64,000 nt of DNA from Ridgeia piscesae. Lineage: Eukaryota; Annelida; Polychaeta; Sabellida; Siboglinidae. The notes under the pieces were generated by a model. That model was not told the origin of the DNA. It ran no database searches and saw only the letters and a program-made list of their open reading frames with translations. Within the stretch, counting starts at the first letter, position 1, and the number at the start of each line of letters is the position of its first letter. The position numbers and the translations under genes are program-made. Positions 11,720-23,619 of the stretch are shown here, in pieces. Where the stretch lies: contig JAODUO010000138.1 in assembly GCA_025642075.2 (NCBI GenBank), positions 160,001 to 224,000 of the forward strand, given 5' to 3'.

Positions 11720-14700
11720 TTAGTTTACAACTGGAGGTGGGTCAGGCATGACGAGATCCTCGATCTTGTCCTCTTGGTAACGGAGGCGACGGTGAATCTT
11801 CGTCTCATGGACAATACGATCCTCAAAGTTGACGAGCTTGACACCGAGGTCTTCAAGTGTGGGCAGACCAGACACCTCATCACTGAGATGCTCCTACAAG
11901 TGGTCACAGCAACACATCATTATTGACTAATTAGTAACCTCTAATCACTGTGTTTAACTGGGTTTTACTCAACCAGCCCCGTATTCTAATAAGCCTAACA
12001 AGTTCATAATTAAGTTTTCTACAATTATGGCGACTGTCCTGTCACTCCTGGTGAAGATTATACATACTGTATAAGCTTACTGAAGAGTTTCATAATAAAA
12101 TAAATCCCAACAAAAAATGTTAGGCCTATGCAAAATTCTTAAATTAATTGGGGCCATGTTATTTTAGTATTCCATATTGTATGAATATCCCCACAGACAT
12201 TGTAGTAATTTTATGGGGAACTTTAGTTACACAATTTTCTACGGATGTTTGTCATCTGAGTAGAAGAGACAAGGAGTCCAACTACACAGAGTGAACTCAC
12301 ACACAATGCCATGAAACAAAGCCAAAACATGGCACACTCACCCGGTCCAACTTGTCGAGAGTGAGGATAGGGTAGTTAGGGGCACGGGACATGAATGCCA
12401 CCTTCATCCTACAACACACAGCCACAGTAACACATGGGGTGACAGACACATCCACTGTAACACATGGGGTGACAGATATATCCACAGTAACACATGGGGT
12501 GACAGACACAGCCACAGTAACACATGGGGTGACAGACACATCCACTGTAACACATGGGGTGACAGATATATCCACAGTAACACATGGGGTGACAGATATA
12601 TCCACAATAACACATGGGGTGACAGACACATCCACTGTAACACATGGGGTGACTGACACATCCACAGTAACACATGGGGTGACAGACACATCCACAGTAA
12701 CACATGGGGTGACAGACACATCCACTGTAACACATGGGGTGACAGATATATCCACAGTAACACATGAGGTGACACACATGGCCACAGTAACACGAGGTGA
12801 CAGATATATCCACAGTAACACATGGGGTGACAGACACATCCACAGTAACACATAGGGCGACACACATGGCCACAGTAACACATGGGGCGACACATGACAA
12901 CAGTAATACATGGGGCAACATACATGACCATAGTAACACATGGGGCGACACATGACAATAGTAACATATGGGGCGACACATGACCATGGTAACACAGGGA
13001 GCGACTCAAGCTCAAAAGTTCTGTTTACAATGCATAAGCAACAGCCAACAATGGTGCTTTTGATACAGTGACACAAACCTATAAAGAACATAATTAAACA
13101 TGTAAATATGGCAGCAATGTAGTCATTACAAGTTCTATCAAAAGTATCTGAAAACTTTTTTCCACGATAACCCCAACATTAAACATGCCCTAGAATGGCT
13201 ACTAGAATTTAATATGAACTAATAAAAAAAACTGCAAATGTAAAAGTTATCAGTACATCACAATTGAAAAATGCTAACATATCTATAATATATCTGGATG
13301 CCAGACATGGACACTGGCAATAGTGTCCAGATAAAGCCGACTGTGACTGTGAGGTGTGTGAGTGACTCAGCGTGGACTCACTTGAAGAATGGTGTGATGG
13401 GGATGATGTGCACATTGTGGAAGCGCATCACCCGGTACATGTACTCCACCAGGTCACGCAGGTAGTAGCGACTCGGCCTACAACACACATAGTACGGGCT
13501 TAGAGCAACAGCAGTCTTTACAACCTCAGTCAAGGTTGGGGAGAGTATTGGACTAAACGACATGAACAGAGTATGTCCCAGGCAGTACTTGAGTAAGTCC
13601 GTCTGAAAGAACCCATACGGCCCTTTGAAAATGCAGACTTTCCCTTCTTCTGTGTGTGTAGTGTTTCTACTACCCTACAGTACCTATGTCAATTACCCTG
13701 GTGGACATCCTTCTACATACCTGCCCATCTCATCTGACAAGTTACACTAGATTACAATGTTGTCCAAATATAAGCATTTTAAACTTGTGTGTGAACTTTT
13801 CAGTACATAGTAGTGTTCATAAACAGATAATGGTCAAAATGTATTTGTTTATATATGGGCCATTAAAACATAATTACCAGGTGATAATTTTTAGAAAGAA
13901 TATACATGGTTTGTGTGTATTACAAGACACACTTACCCAACACATTCATAAGTCTGACCAACTGATTCAGGTTCATAGATCGCATTGATGATGCCCTCAG
14001 CCACATTGGAGCACTGCAGCCAATCATGTTCACAGTCAAAGGCAGCCAATCATGTTTCCTTTTATATGTTCATTTTCAAGTATGAAAGGCAATGACAATG
14101 ATGCAATAAAAATGTTAAATGATTAATAATTATAATTTGATTGTTTCGCTAAACATCAGATGATGCAAGTTCCACTTACTGAAACACATTTACATATTCT
14201 ACAGCCCACATGAACAGGACAGTGGCAGAGCAACACAAATAACTACATATAGCTGCAGGAATTGTTCAATTATTTATGTTACTCTGACATCGCTTAATTA
14301 CAAATACAGTGGAATGCAGACTACAAACGTACCATTTGATACTCATTTCACAGTAATGATTTCAGCAAATACAACATTATGATCTGTGTGCTCAATAATG
14401 AGTTCAATGAGAGACAGAGAGGGTTGGGGACAGAGGGAGAGGTTAAGAACTGTGTGTACTGTTTGTTATAAAACAACTTCAAATGTCTACTTTTTAGTTT
14501 GTGTTTATGTTAACTGCTTTGTCATCATTACCTATGTCATTTTGAATGCAATGATTGCAACATGTAAAGAAACAGTACAGCCATAACCAAACATTGCAAT
14601 TTATGAAGATATATTCACACATGCACAGTGCACCGCCTGCATGTGTAGCATGGGACACAGTGCACCGCCTGCATGTGTAGCAGTGTCGCAATATTTCAAC

Positions 14701-17700
14701 ATAATATTCACAATGAAACATGTTTGTGTCAAGTCAGTAGTTGTCAGCAAGTCCATTTCATTTTCATTGTCCATTATTTTACAGAACAACATGACTGGCA
14801 ACACTTACAAAGACGGGACTTTTGATAGTTTGTCGGCCACCTTTCCACAGAGGGATTGTTCCATAGGCTCTCCTCCCTACACCAACATAAGGACACGTCA
14901 GCCACACCATGCAACATGTTTAGTCCCACATTTTATTAATGCTGTCCTGTAACAGTTTCAGCTTCCCTCAGCAGTACTTTTTTGTCTTCATTAGTTCCTT
15001 GTATTTAGCGTGTATGCGAGGAAAACAAAAGATTCCATTTACAAGATAACACTTTCATTACAAATCACTTTCCCATGTCACATTCAGCAAAAACTATTTA
15101 CATAGATATTATGTAAACATTTAACACCAACAATATTACCATATTCTAGTCTTTTTCTAGATATTATAATTATTTATACGATGATAAAAACAAGAGCTGT
15201 TGCAGCTGGCACTTACACCTTGACGCGTAGTAATGAATAAATCTATCTTCTGATCCAAAGATGTCAGCTGGTTTCAAAATGGTTGCCTCTGGGAATTCCT
15301 CTCTTACGGCCAACTCTCCGACGTACTGCATACATACAATCCGAAGACTTCAACCAATGCCATGCACATGATACCATGAAGCACACACAAGAAACGCAGT
15401 TATACTGACGTGATGCATTTTTTAAATGTGTTAACAATTTTTTTCAAAAATATGTAGACATATTCACATAATAATACTCTATGTCAACAAAATAAACATT
15501 CACTCGGAGTATCGATTATAAAAATGTAGTATACTTATATGCGGTCCAATATAATACGCTGTTGGACAATTGGTATGCACAGGATCTATTGGACATTAGT
15601 ATGATGTAGGAATCAGGCCATAATTCAAAAATTGTCAAGACATTTAATTTGAATATGCATTAAAACTGTATCCTGATGCAAAAAAAGTTTTTCCTAGGTT
15701 TTAGCCACCCTCAATATAATTGGTGTTGGCTTTGGGGTTGTGCATCAAGTGGAGGCGGGTGCGTTTGACTCACTTCTCATCGCCTTCCTGCTTTTTCCGG
15801 ATCACCAACGTGCCAAACTAACTGTCGGCGTCTAGACAGTAGTTTAGAACGAAACTGCCGCTTGGTTTTTCCGTATCTTCCAGACATTTTCGATAAAATG
15901 CAATACTACGCGCGAAGTGAAACAAGGCTAAAATGGCGAACTGCGAAGGAAAATTCCTTTGTGGCGGGGCTTTCCTGGCCGACAGCCAATCAGCGCGCTG
16001 AGCCTGGGGGATTCTCTGTCATTGACCAATCGTAGCGACGCTTTCTCGCCACAGGGGGGGCCTCTTCTAGGTCAAAATGCTCCAAATGTACCAAGGATTT
16101 TGCAGAACCATTGCTACCATGATGCACTGCGAAAGTGAAGCTACACGTGGATGTATAATATGTTGGGGTGTGGGCAAATATGGCGGAGCATGCGGTCGTT
16201 GAAAATGCCGTATTTTTCTATCATGGTTGCGTCAGATTATCACACTAAGACAATAGGCCTGTTATAAATGTTCGTTTTTATTGCACTTGGATGTTTTAGT
16301 ATTATCTATAAAACACACATATCGATAGTTAGATAATAATAATATAGTAATATGAAGAAAAAAAAATTCAAAAAAATAAAAAATAAAAACTCGAAAAATC
16401 AGTATTTTTAGGAGAGCGTGTGGCCTTAAAACATAATTACCAGGTGATAATTTTTAGAAAGAATATACATGGTTTGTGTGTATTACAAGACACACTTACC
16501 CAACACATTCATAAGTCTGACCAACTGATTCAGGTTCATAGATCGCATTGATGATGCCCTCAGCCACATTGGAGCACTGCAGCCAATCATGTTCACAGTC
16601 AAAGGCAGCCAATCATGTTTCCTTTTATATGTTCATTTTCAAGTATGAAAGGCAATGACAATGATGCAATAAAAATGTTAAATGATTAATAATTATAATT
16701 TGATTGTTTCGCTAAACATCAGATGATGCAAGTTCCACTTACTGAAACACATTTACATATTCTACAGCCCACATGAACAGGACAGTGGCAGAGCAACACA
16801 AATAACTACATATAGCTGCAGGAATTGTTCAATTATTTATGTTACTCTGACATCGCTTAATTACAAATACAGTGGAATGCAGACTACAAACGTACCATTT
16901 GATACTCATTTCACAGTAATGATTTCAGCAAATACAACATTATGATCTGTGTGCTCAATAATGAGTTCAATGAGAGACAGAGAGGGGGGGGACAGAGGGA
17001 GAGGTTAAGAACTGTGTGTACTGTTTGTTATAAAACAACTTCAAATGTCTACTTTTTAGTTTGTGTTTATGTTAACTGCTTTGTCATCATTACCTATGTC
17101 ATTTTGAATGCAATGATTGCAACATGTAAAGAAACAGTACAGCCATAACCAAACATTGCAATTTATGAAGATATATTCACACATGCACAGTGCACCGCCT
17201 GCATGTGTAGCATGGGACACAGTGCACCGCCTGCATGTGTAGCATGGGACACAGTGCACCGCCTGCATGTGTAGCATGGGACACAGTGCACCGCCTGCAT
17301 GTGTAGCATGGGACACAGTGCATCGCCTGCATGTGTAGCATGGGGCACAGTGCACCGCCTGCATATGTAGCATGGGGCACAGTGCACCGCCTGCATGTGT
17401 AGCATGGGACACAGTGCACCGCCTGCATGTGTAGCATGGGACACAGTGCACCGCCTGCATGTGTAGCATGGGGCACAGTGCACCGCCTGCATGTGTAGCA
17501 CGGGACACAGTGCACCGCCTGCATGTGTAGCACGGGGCACAGTGCACCGCCTGCATGTGTAGCACGGGGCACAGTGCACCGCCTGCATGTGTAGCATGGG
17601 GCACAGTGCACCGCCTGCATGTGTAGCATGGGGCACAGTGCACCACCTGCATGTGTAGCATGGGTCACAGTGCACCGCCTGCATGTGTAGCATGGGACAC

Positions 17701-20700
17701 AGTGCACCGCCTGCATGTGTAGCAGTGTCGCAATATTTCAACATAATATTCACAATGAAACATGTTTGTGTCAAGTCAGCAAGTCCATTTCATTTTCATT
17801 GTCCATTATTTTACAGAACAACATGACTGGCAACACTTACAAAGACGGGACTTTTGATAGTTTGTCGGCCACCTTTCCACAGAGGGATTGTTCCATAGGC
17901 TCTCCTCCCTACACCAACATAAGGACACGTCAGCCACACCATGCAACATGTTTAGTCCCACATTTTATTAATGCTGTCCTGTAACAGTTTCAGCTTCCCT
18001 CAGCAGTACTTTTTTGTCTTCATTAGTTCCTTGTATTTAGCGTGTATGCGAGGAAAACAAAAGATTCCATTTACAAGATAACACTTTCATTACAAATCAC
18101 TTTCCCATGTCACATTCAGCAAAAACTATTTACATAGATATTATGTAAACATTTAACACCAACAATATTACCATATTCTAGTCTTTTTCTAGATATTATA
18201 ATTATTTATACGATGATAAAAACAAGAGCTGTTGCAGCTGGCACTTACACCTTGACGCGTAGTAATGAATAAATCTATCTTCTGATCCAAAGATGTCAGC
18301 TGGTTTCAAAATGGTGGCCTCTGGGAATTCCTCTCTTACGGCCAACTCTCCGACGTACTGCATACATACAATCCGAAGACTTCAACCAATGCCATGCACA
18401 TGATACCATGAAGCACACACAAGAAACGCAGTTATACTGACGTGATGCATTTTTTAAATGTGTTAACAATTTTTTTCAAAAATATGTAGACATATTCACA
18501 TAATAATACTCTATGTCAACAAAATAAACATTCACTCGGAGTATTGATTATAAAAATGTAGTATACTTATATGCGGTCCAATATAATACGCTGTTGGACA
18601 ATTGGTATGCACAGGATCTATTGGACATTAGTATGATGTAGGAATCAGGCCATAAATGTCAAAAAAATTGTCTAGACATATTGGAATTTGAATCATGCAT
18701 CCTAGAAACTGTCTGGTGATGACGAGAAAAGAAGTGTACCTTGCTCCTGAGGAATTTTGAGCCACCCTCAATATATATTGGTGTTGGCTTGGGTTGTGCA
18801 TTCAAGTGAGAGATGTGGAAGTAGCGTTCGACCCCCATCTCCTTCGCCAGGCGTGCAATCTTTGCGGCAACATCAACATGCACGCGCTCGAATGAATAGT
18901 TCCTGTGGCAGAAACATCCACACTTCATTGTTGAAGGACAAACTAATCAAGTTCACAGAAATCCAACGAGAGAGCAAGAGCGAGAGAGAGGGATATCAAA
19001 TCATACCATAGATGAGAGTGAGATATCGTAGATGACAGAGTGAGAGTGGGATATCATAGATGAGAGAGTGAGAATTGGATATCGTAGATGAGAGAGAGTT
19101 AAAATATGTATAGTTTCATTATTATTATTATAATTAGTTCCATAAAAGTTACATGAATTGTGAACTATTTTTACCATTACGATACTTCTAAAAGAAGCTA
19201 GTAACACTACTAACTTGGTTTCCCAGTCGCGACCAATCAGATTGATGACTACATTTGAGTACTTCATCGCCCTACGAATCGAGTCATCGTCCTTCATGTC
19301 ATATGGCTGCGAACACAAAGCACAGACTTACTAGCAGTTACTTACTCATAAAAATACAAGCTTAGGCTAATCATAATCTTGATAACATATATATAACATT
19401 TACAGAACATAAATATTTATATTATATTAATTAGTGTAATTATTTTCAATAAAATAAAACCAGCGTTAAGCCAAGTCTTACAGTTAATTGAGTCAGTATA
19501 CATCAATAAAATGTTAGAAGACCACACAGGTAAAAAAAACCACATTCACAAAGAAACTGGCTTTCACAATTATCTTTAGCCAACAAGACAAAGATGTCAG
19601 ATAGAACCAATGGCGACCTTACCAGACTGATCACTTGCCCCAAGTCTCCAGCAACCTTAAGGTCTCGCATCCAGTAGGGGTCGCCCCGATATGGCGTGAT
19701 TATTTGCGAACCAATCCTACCTATAGCAAGATGAGACCAGAATGACATTATTACATCAGATACCAACCGGCAACTGGTAAGTCAGCTTTGTTAACAGTCT
19801 GTAAATTACTGAAATTTACTCATAATGAGACGCAAGTCACTGGGCAACAGGGATTACCCCATGACATTGTTCTGAATATCTTAACCCATCACTGTGCTCA
19901 GACAAAACAAAGACAACCACTATCGGAGAGAGCTGTCTCACATGGACAGGATAGCAGAGTGAGGATAAGTTTGGGAATATGGGGATGCATTGGAGCCTTA
20001 TGAGCTTTATGGCCAAAATATAATATTGTATTGCAAAGGTAGTATAACAAATTGCTTTGGCATCTTTGAATTACGGAATATGCATGATCGTTTTACCACG
20101 CAGACAACTGTTGAGATTGCCTGCCATGCCTAGCCTACACAAGATAATTTGAAGACCTATTTGAATTTGACAGTATATATCAATGTATACACATGGCTGA
20201 ATTTGAGATGACACTGTGATGTCTAGTTATAAAAAAAGTCACAAACAATGACTCAAATATCAAATAAAAAGGTTAGGCTTTGAGACCGACCCGTTTTTGT
20301 ATGATGGGACGGATTACTGGAAAAAAGGTAAATTCTTATATAGCACCGTATCCAATCCTTAGGGTTGCTCAAAGCGCTCTACCCTACACTCCCTGGTAGA
20401 CCTGTTCAATCAAACACTATCTTGGCTTCTCAGGGAAACATCCAGGAAAGGCTGACGATGGTCAGTTGATTTGAAACCAGTGGCCCGTTGGCCCAGCAAA
20501 ATAAATCAAGGCTTGAATCACTCTGTGTACAATTAATTCACACTTGTTTGCATCAGCATGTCAAAGTAATGCTGGTGTTGCATTATGCCACATCGGCTGT
20601 CACATGGTATGAAATGGACTTACCTAGACGATTAACGACATATCGTCCCATGAAGCCAGATGCCCCAAAGACAGTGGCAACAATGCCACTGAAGGAGGAG

Positions 20701-21874
20701 CGACCGCCAGTTCCTCTCTTGTAGTTAGCCAAGTTAAGACTGTGTCCACGTGCTATATCAGTGCGATCTCTTTTGCTCACGTAGATCGCACCCAGGGCGG
20801 GTGTCACATGGTGACCTGAAAGTAGTGTTGCAGTCATCTGGTTATGTCAAGTTGTGGACACGGTCTAGATGCCTACATATTTTCATGCAATAACAATTGG
20901 GGAATCTTTTATTTAATTTGCCATTTTAATTAACCCCGAAGTTTAGGAAAGCCAATAAATTAATAATTTGTGGAATCGAAAGAAAAGATTGCCGAAATCT
21001 GGATAAGCATCATGTTCACATTATTTTGGGATTATACATTTGACGAACATTATTCAGGACTGTAAACTGTCACTAAATGGCACCTGTATCCTAGGTAAAG
21101 ATATAAAGAAAAACATACAAGTTTTGGTGATAATTTTACATTTATGATAACATATCTTCAAGAGGAATTCAGTATGTCACATCCTCACAAGCCAGAGATC
21201 ACAGCTCTGCCCTATAGTACCCCTCAGCTGATCATCTCCGCAAACCACAGAAGCCAGTGGAGTCGAATTATACAATTACGGCAATTGACTTTGCCAGTCA
21301 TTACTGCGTCAGCCATGAGAACAGCACAAACACCCGCCCCCAATTTGAAGACGGATACACGACTGGTGGGAATTCCAATATAACGACCCAGTCGCATCCT
21401 AAACATTGCATGTAACACGCTTGTGCCTGAAATCACCCAATATGACCGGAGGCCGTCTGGGGTCCATACTGAGACTGTCAATGTGGCTAAACATAAAAGA
21501 GGAGTTTTACAAAGGGATGTGAAGGGACGGTAGTGAAGGCTAGTATTGACGTAATCAGCAACAGCGAACCCTGACGTGCGAGGATGTGATGCCAGCTAGT
21601 TCAAGTGACACGACGTGCTGCTGCACAGCAAGCGACTACCAACCAGGGTTCAACCACGGCAATGTTCAAGAAAGGACAACACGACTAGTGATAACGCCTT
21701 CGTTTGCTGATTAGAACTGACTTTCATAGCAAGCAATCATGCAAGAATTAAGTTAACATTTTAGCACAACAAAAGTAGTTCATAAAGTATTTATTTGCAT
21801 TCATTCAAAGGGTTTAAGATGCACTTACGGCCCGCTCTAAGAGCGCTTTTTGCCGGCAGTGTCAGCGCCGCCAT
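11720..21874 (-). CDS. NDUFA9: NADH:ubiquinone oxidoreductase subunit A9, mitochondrial
   Basis: Complete minus-strand gene. Exons in transcript order: 21874-21829, 20815-20624, 19720-19623, 19306-19215, 18902-18740, then a three-exon block, then 13477-13382, 12408-12342 and 11893-11720 (stop TAA). The block exists twice: 18357-18249/17908-17841/16576-16500 and 15325-15217/14876-14809/14013-13937. With one block the CDS is 1182 nt, 393 residues (human about 377). The start [15 protein letters not shown] looks like a mitochondrial presequence. A Rossmann motif [12 protein letters not shown] follows. Further family landmarks are [49 protein letters not shown]. The protein is an accessory SDR-fold subunit of complex I that binds NADPH. 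One junction is ambiguous: donor GTAAGT after TCAAGGT with acceptor GTGTAG (used here), or a pair shifted two bases. A 30-bp minisatellite reaches within about ten bases of the 12408 acceptor. Confidence 0.94.
12409..12995. repeat. 30-bp minisatellite abutting an NDUFA9 acceptor
   Basis: About 19 copies of a 30-bp unit (GTAACACATGGGGTGACAGA plus CACATCCACA). Regular units run to about 12770. The far end has shorter 24-29 bp variants with CGACACATGACC. On the transcribed strand the unit TTACTGTGGCTGTGT runs directly into the acceptor TGTTGTAG at 12409, so the array supplies the polypyrimidine region. The 154-264 aa ORFs here are repeat translations. Confidence 0.95.
13863..15640. repeat. Direct duplication, copy A (three NDUFA9 exons)
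   Basis: Nearly identical to 16428-18655, in the same orientation. It holds NDUFA9 exons at 15325-15217 ([20 protein letters not shown] and on to HYYASR), 14876-14809 ([23 protein letters not shown]) and 14013-13937 ([25 protein letters not shown]). Only a few differences from copy B were seen: a silent GCA/GCC, a 10-bp difference near 14733, a G-run change near 14425, C/T near 15512, and two minisatellite units instead of about 17. The encoded residues are the same in both copies. Confidence 0.96.
14618..14686. repeat. 32-bp minisatellite, short allele (about 2 copies)
   Basis: Two copies of the unit CACAGTGCACCGCCTGCATG plus TGTAGCATGGGA, in copy A. The same locus in copy B has about 17 units (17180-17722). 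Confidence 0.93.
15641..16427. other. Junction segment between the two NDUFA9 blocks
   Basis: From 15641 to about 15830 the sequence still follows 18656-18850 but with many small indels and changes (AGCCACCCTCAATAT, GGTGTTGGCTT and TGTGCAT are recognisable), including a ruined version of exon 18902-18740. From about 15830 it is unlike anything else in the window: GC-richer, with two CCAAT-type boxes (GCCAATCAGCGCG near 15985, GACCAATCG near 16024) and an AAATATGGCGG start-like context near 16178, followed by a short open frame. It ends at an AT-rich tract where copy B begins. I recognise no gene. Confidence 0.7.
16428..18655. repeat. Direct duplication, copy B (three NDUFA9 exons)
   Basis: Second copy of the block, with exons 18357-18249, 17908-17841 and 16576-16500. 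All splice sites are intact and identical to copy A. It directly follows (in transcript order) exon 18902-18740, so it is the copy continuous with the 5' half of the gene. It is about 450 bp longer than copy A because of the expanded 32-bp minisatellite. Confidence 0.96.
17180..17722. repeat. 32-bp minisatellite, expanded allele (about 17 copies)
   Basis: Units of 32 bp (CATGGGACACAGTGCACCGC plus CTGCATGTGTAG) with minor variants (CATGGGGCAC, CACGGGGCAC, CATCGCC, CCACC). It lies in the intron between NDUFA9 exons 17841 and 16576. ORFs of 179-203 aa on the minus strand are translations of this array. Confidence 0.97.
19009..19100. repeat. Degenerate 28-bp repeat in an NDUFA9 intron
   Basis: Three to four imperfect copies of a unit like ATAGATGAGAGAGTGAGA plus GTGGGATATC between exons 18902 and 19215. 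Confidence 0.8.
20275..20480. repeat. Possible dispersed repeat in an NDUFA9 intron
   Basis: The stretch with GATTACTGGAAAAAAGG, TTCTTATATAGCACC and GCTCAAAGCGCTCTACC resembles short dispersed repeats I recall from invertebrate genomes. No terminal repeats or target duplication were found, so this is a weak call. Confidence 0.3.
20816..21828. other. NDUFA9 first intron
   Basis: About 1 kb between the first two coding exons. It contains a minus-strand ORF of 85 codons (21481-21224) with no recognisable domain and no neighbouring splice logic. Treated as chance. Confidence 0.5.
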
Positions 21875-22050
21875 TTCGATAACCTTGCCACTCCGGGCAT
21901 AGACATAATAAATAAATATTTCAAACCAATTAAATATTGCAAGCATTTAAATAAACTATTATAACATAACATTGATTGGGAATTTTAAAGTTGATTCAAA
22001 CTGCATTGGAACAGATTTTGTAAAATACATTTACTGCAGAGTGTACTTGA

Positions 22051-22633
22051 CACACTAAAAGGCGGACCACGCGGAAACGGCGGACCACATTCACAAAGAT
22101 GCTACCAATCGTTATTCCACATTTACAAGCTTTGTTGTTGTTTGCGAGTGCGATAGTAAATATTGGAGACTTTTGTTATTGTGTTGCACTAACAATTCTA
22201 AATGTAATACCCGAATGGTGTTACTTGCATTTATAAAATCTTAGAAACAAATTCAAAATATAGGCCCTACAGAAGTCCCATGCAGACGGCGGCGTCATGC
22301 TGTCAGTTTATTTAAATAGTTTGATATAACGACTCGCCTAACGGTAATTAATTTGTGAGTTTAATTTCACAATACTGTTGTTATATTTTATTTGCATGTT
22401 ATATGGATGTTATATTTGTAACCTTTGTCACTTGTAGGTGTATCCATTTTGTATCCATTTTATATGTCATAGGTGTATCCATATAGATGTCATTGTTGTG
22501 GTCATCTAGTATTACAAAGAATAGACTGTCCACTTATGTATTTAACTGTGTTGATGAAAATAAAAACAAACAACAAATTCAAGAATTGTCGTTATTTCCC
22601 GTTTTAAACATTTACGGTCCGCCTTTTAGTGTG
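22051..22633. mobile_element. Short element with 18-bp perfect terminal inverted repeats
   Basis: CACACTAAAAGGCGGACC at 22051-22068 is exactly inverted at 22616-22633 (GGTCCGCCTTTTAGTGTG). The interior is AT-rich with no ORF, typical of a MITE. A second GGCGGACCAC lies just inside the left end (22079-22088). No clear target-site duplication was found, so the superfamily is undecided. The start CACTA-like motif is suggestive only. It lies about 180 bp upstream of the NDUFA9 start codon, within its likely promoter region. Confidence 0.75.
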
Positions 22634-23280
22634 CCTCCTTGACCTAAGCATACATTTTATTTGGCCCCGTGAGGTGGCGCCACCATTTGCGCTGTGGATT
22701 TTATGCGGCAATAATCAAGAAATATCCACCAAACCTTGAATATTGGCCTTAGAATCTTGGTAGGGATTTTCATTCTGAATAAGATGTTTTAACCACCCAC
22801 GACTATGAGCAAGTAATATAATTTTATTAGGTTACCCACGCTCATATTTCTTTTCTTCCATTAAATTTACCCACTGGTTATTCGCAGAGCAGCTCTGCGA
22901 ATTAAGAAAACAAAATTGCTGTTAATCGCAGAGCAGGTAGGAAAATATGTGTATAATGTGGATAATTTGACGCCAGTAAGAACTAAACTAGTTGAAACAA
23001 CTGGACGACCTTTAAATTTACAAATAATTTCTACCTCTAGTAGTACATGATGAACATACTAATACTAATTTGATTAATAACAAGATAATAATAATGCTTA
23101 TACTAAGACAATACTAATACTAATCATATTACTTATACTATGAAAACAGTTTATTACTATGCATAATCTAGTTTAATAAAAGTTGGTGTGAGAAATGATA
23201 CAATTATGAATTAATAGTGTTCATCAAGCATAACAATTCTATCCATGCATACATTTAAAAAATAAACTAACTTAGTAATG
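22634..23280. other. No feature seen
   Basis: AT-rich intergenic DNA with simple runs of TACTAATACTAA type near 23050-23110. No coding signal. Confidence 0.5.
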
Positions 23281-23310
23281 TTCACATTGGTCTTAAAACA
23301 CACACACACA

Positions 23311-23386
<76 letters not shown>

Positions 23387-23396
23387 CACACACATT
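23281..23396. repeat. CA/CGCA microsatellite
   Basis: (CA)n, then (CGCA)n of about 18 units, then (CA)n. Alternating purine-pyrimidine throughout. The overlapping ORFs on both strands are repeat translations. Confidence 0.97.
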
Positions 23397-23619
23397 ATAT
23401 ATAACAAGCATCAAGCATGCATGCATCCACACGAACCATGTTTCCATGAATGCCACATTTTCAACCAGTGGGAAATTTCAGCAGAGCTAACCCTAACCCT
23501 GCATAATTGCTCTCATTTCAGTTCGTCGATGACAGAAATGTCTGCCAGTTGTGACTGTCCAGATTTTCAGAACGAAACATCAATCATTAAGGCAAGTAGG
23601 CACCAACTCTATTTCTGTA

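Noticed and set aside
12297..13091. 264-codon minus-strand ORF including NDUFA9 exon sequence
   Set aside because: Only 12342-12408 is exon. The rest is the 30-bp array in the intron.
17056..17774. Minus-strand ORFs of 179-203 codons, Cys/His-rich, looking like zinc fingers
   Set aside because: The regular Cys and His come from the 32-bp repeat unit. The spacing does not follow a finger pattern and copy A lacks the expansion.
21224..21481. Minus-strand 85-codon ORF as an alternative NDUFA9 first exon
   Set aside because: No presequence character, no donor in a suitable phase, and the exon at 21829-21874 already gives a good start.
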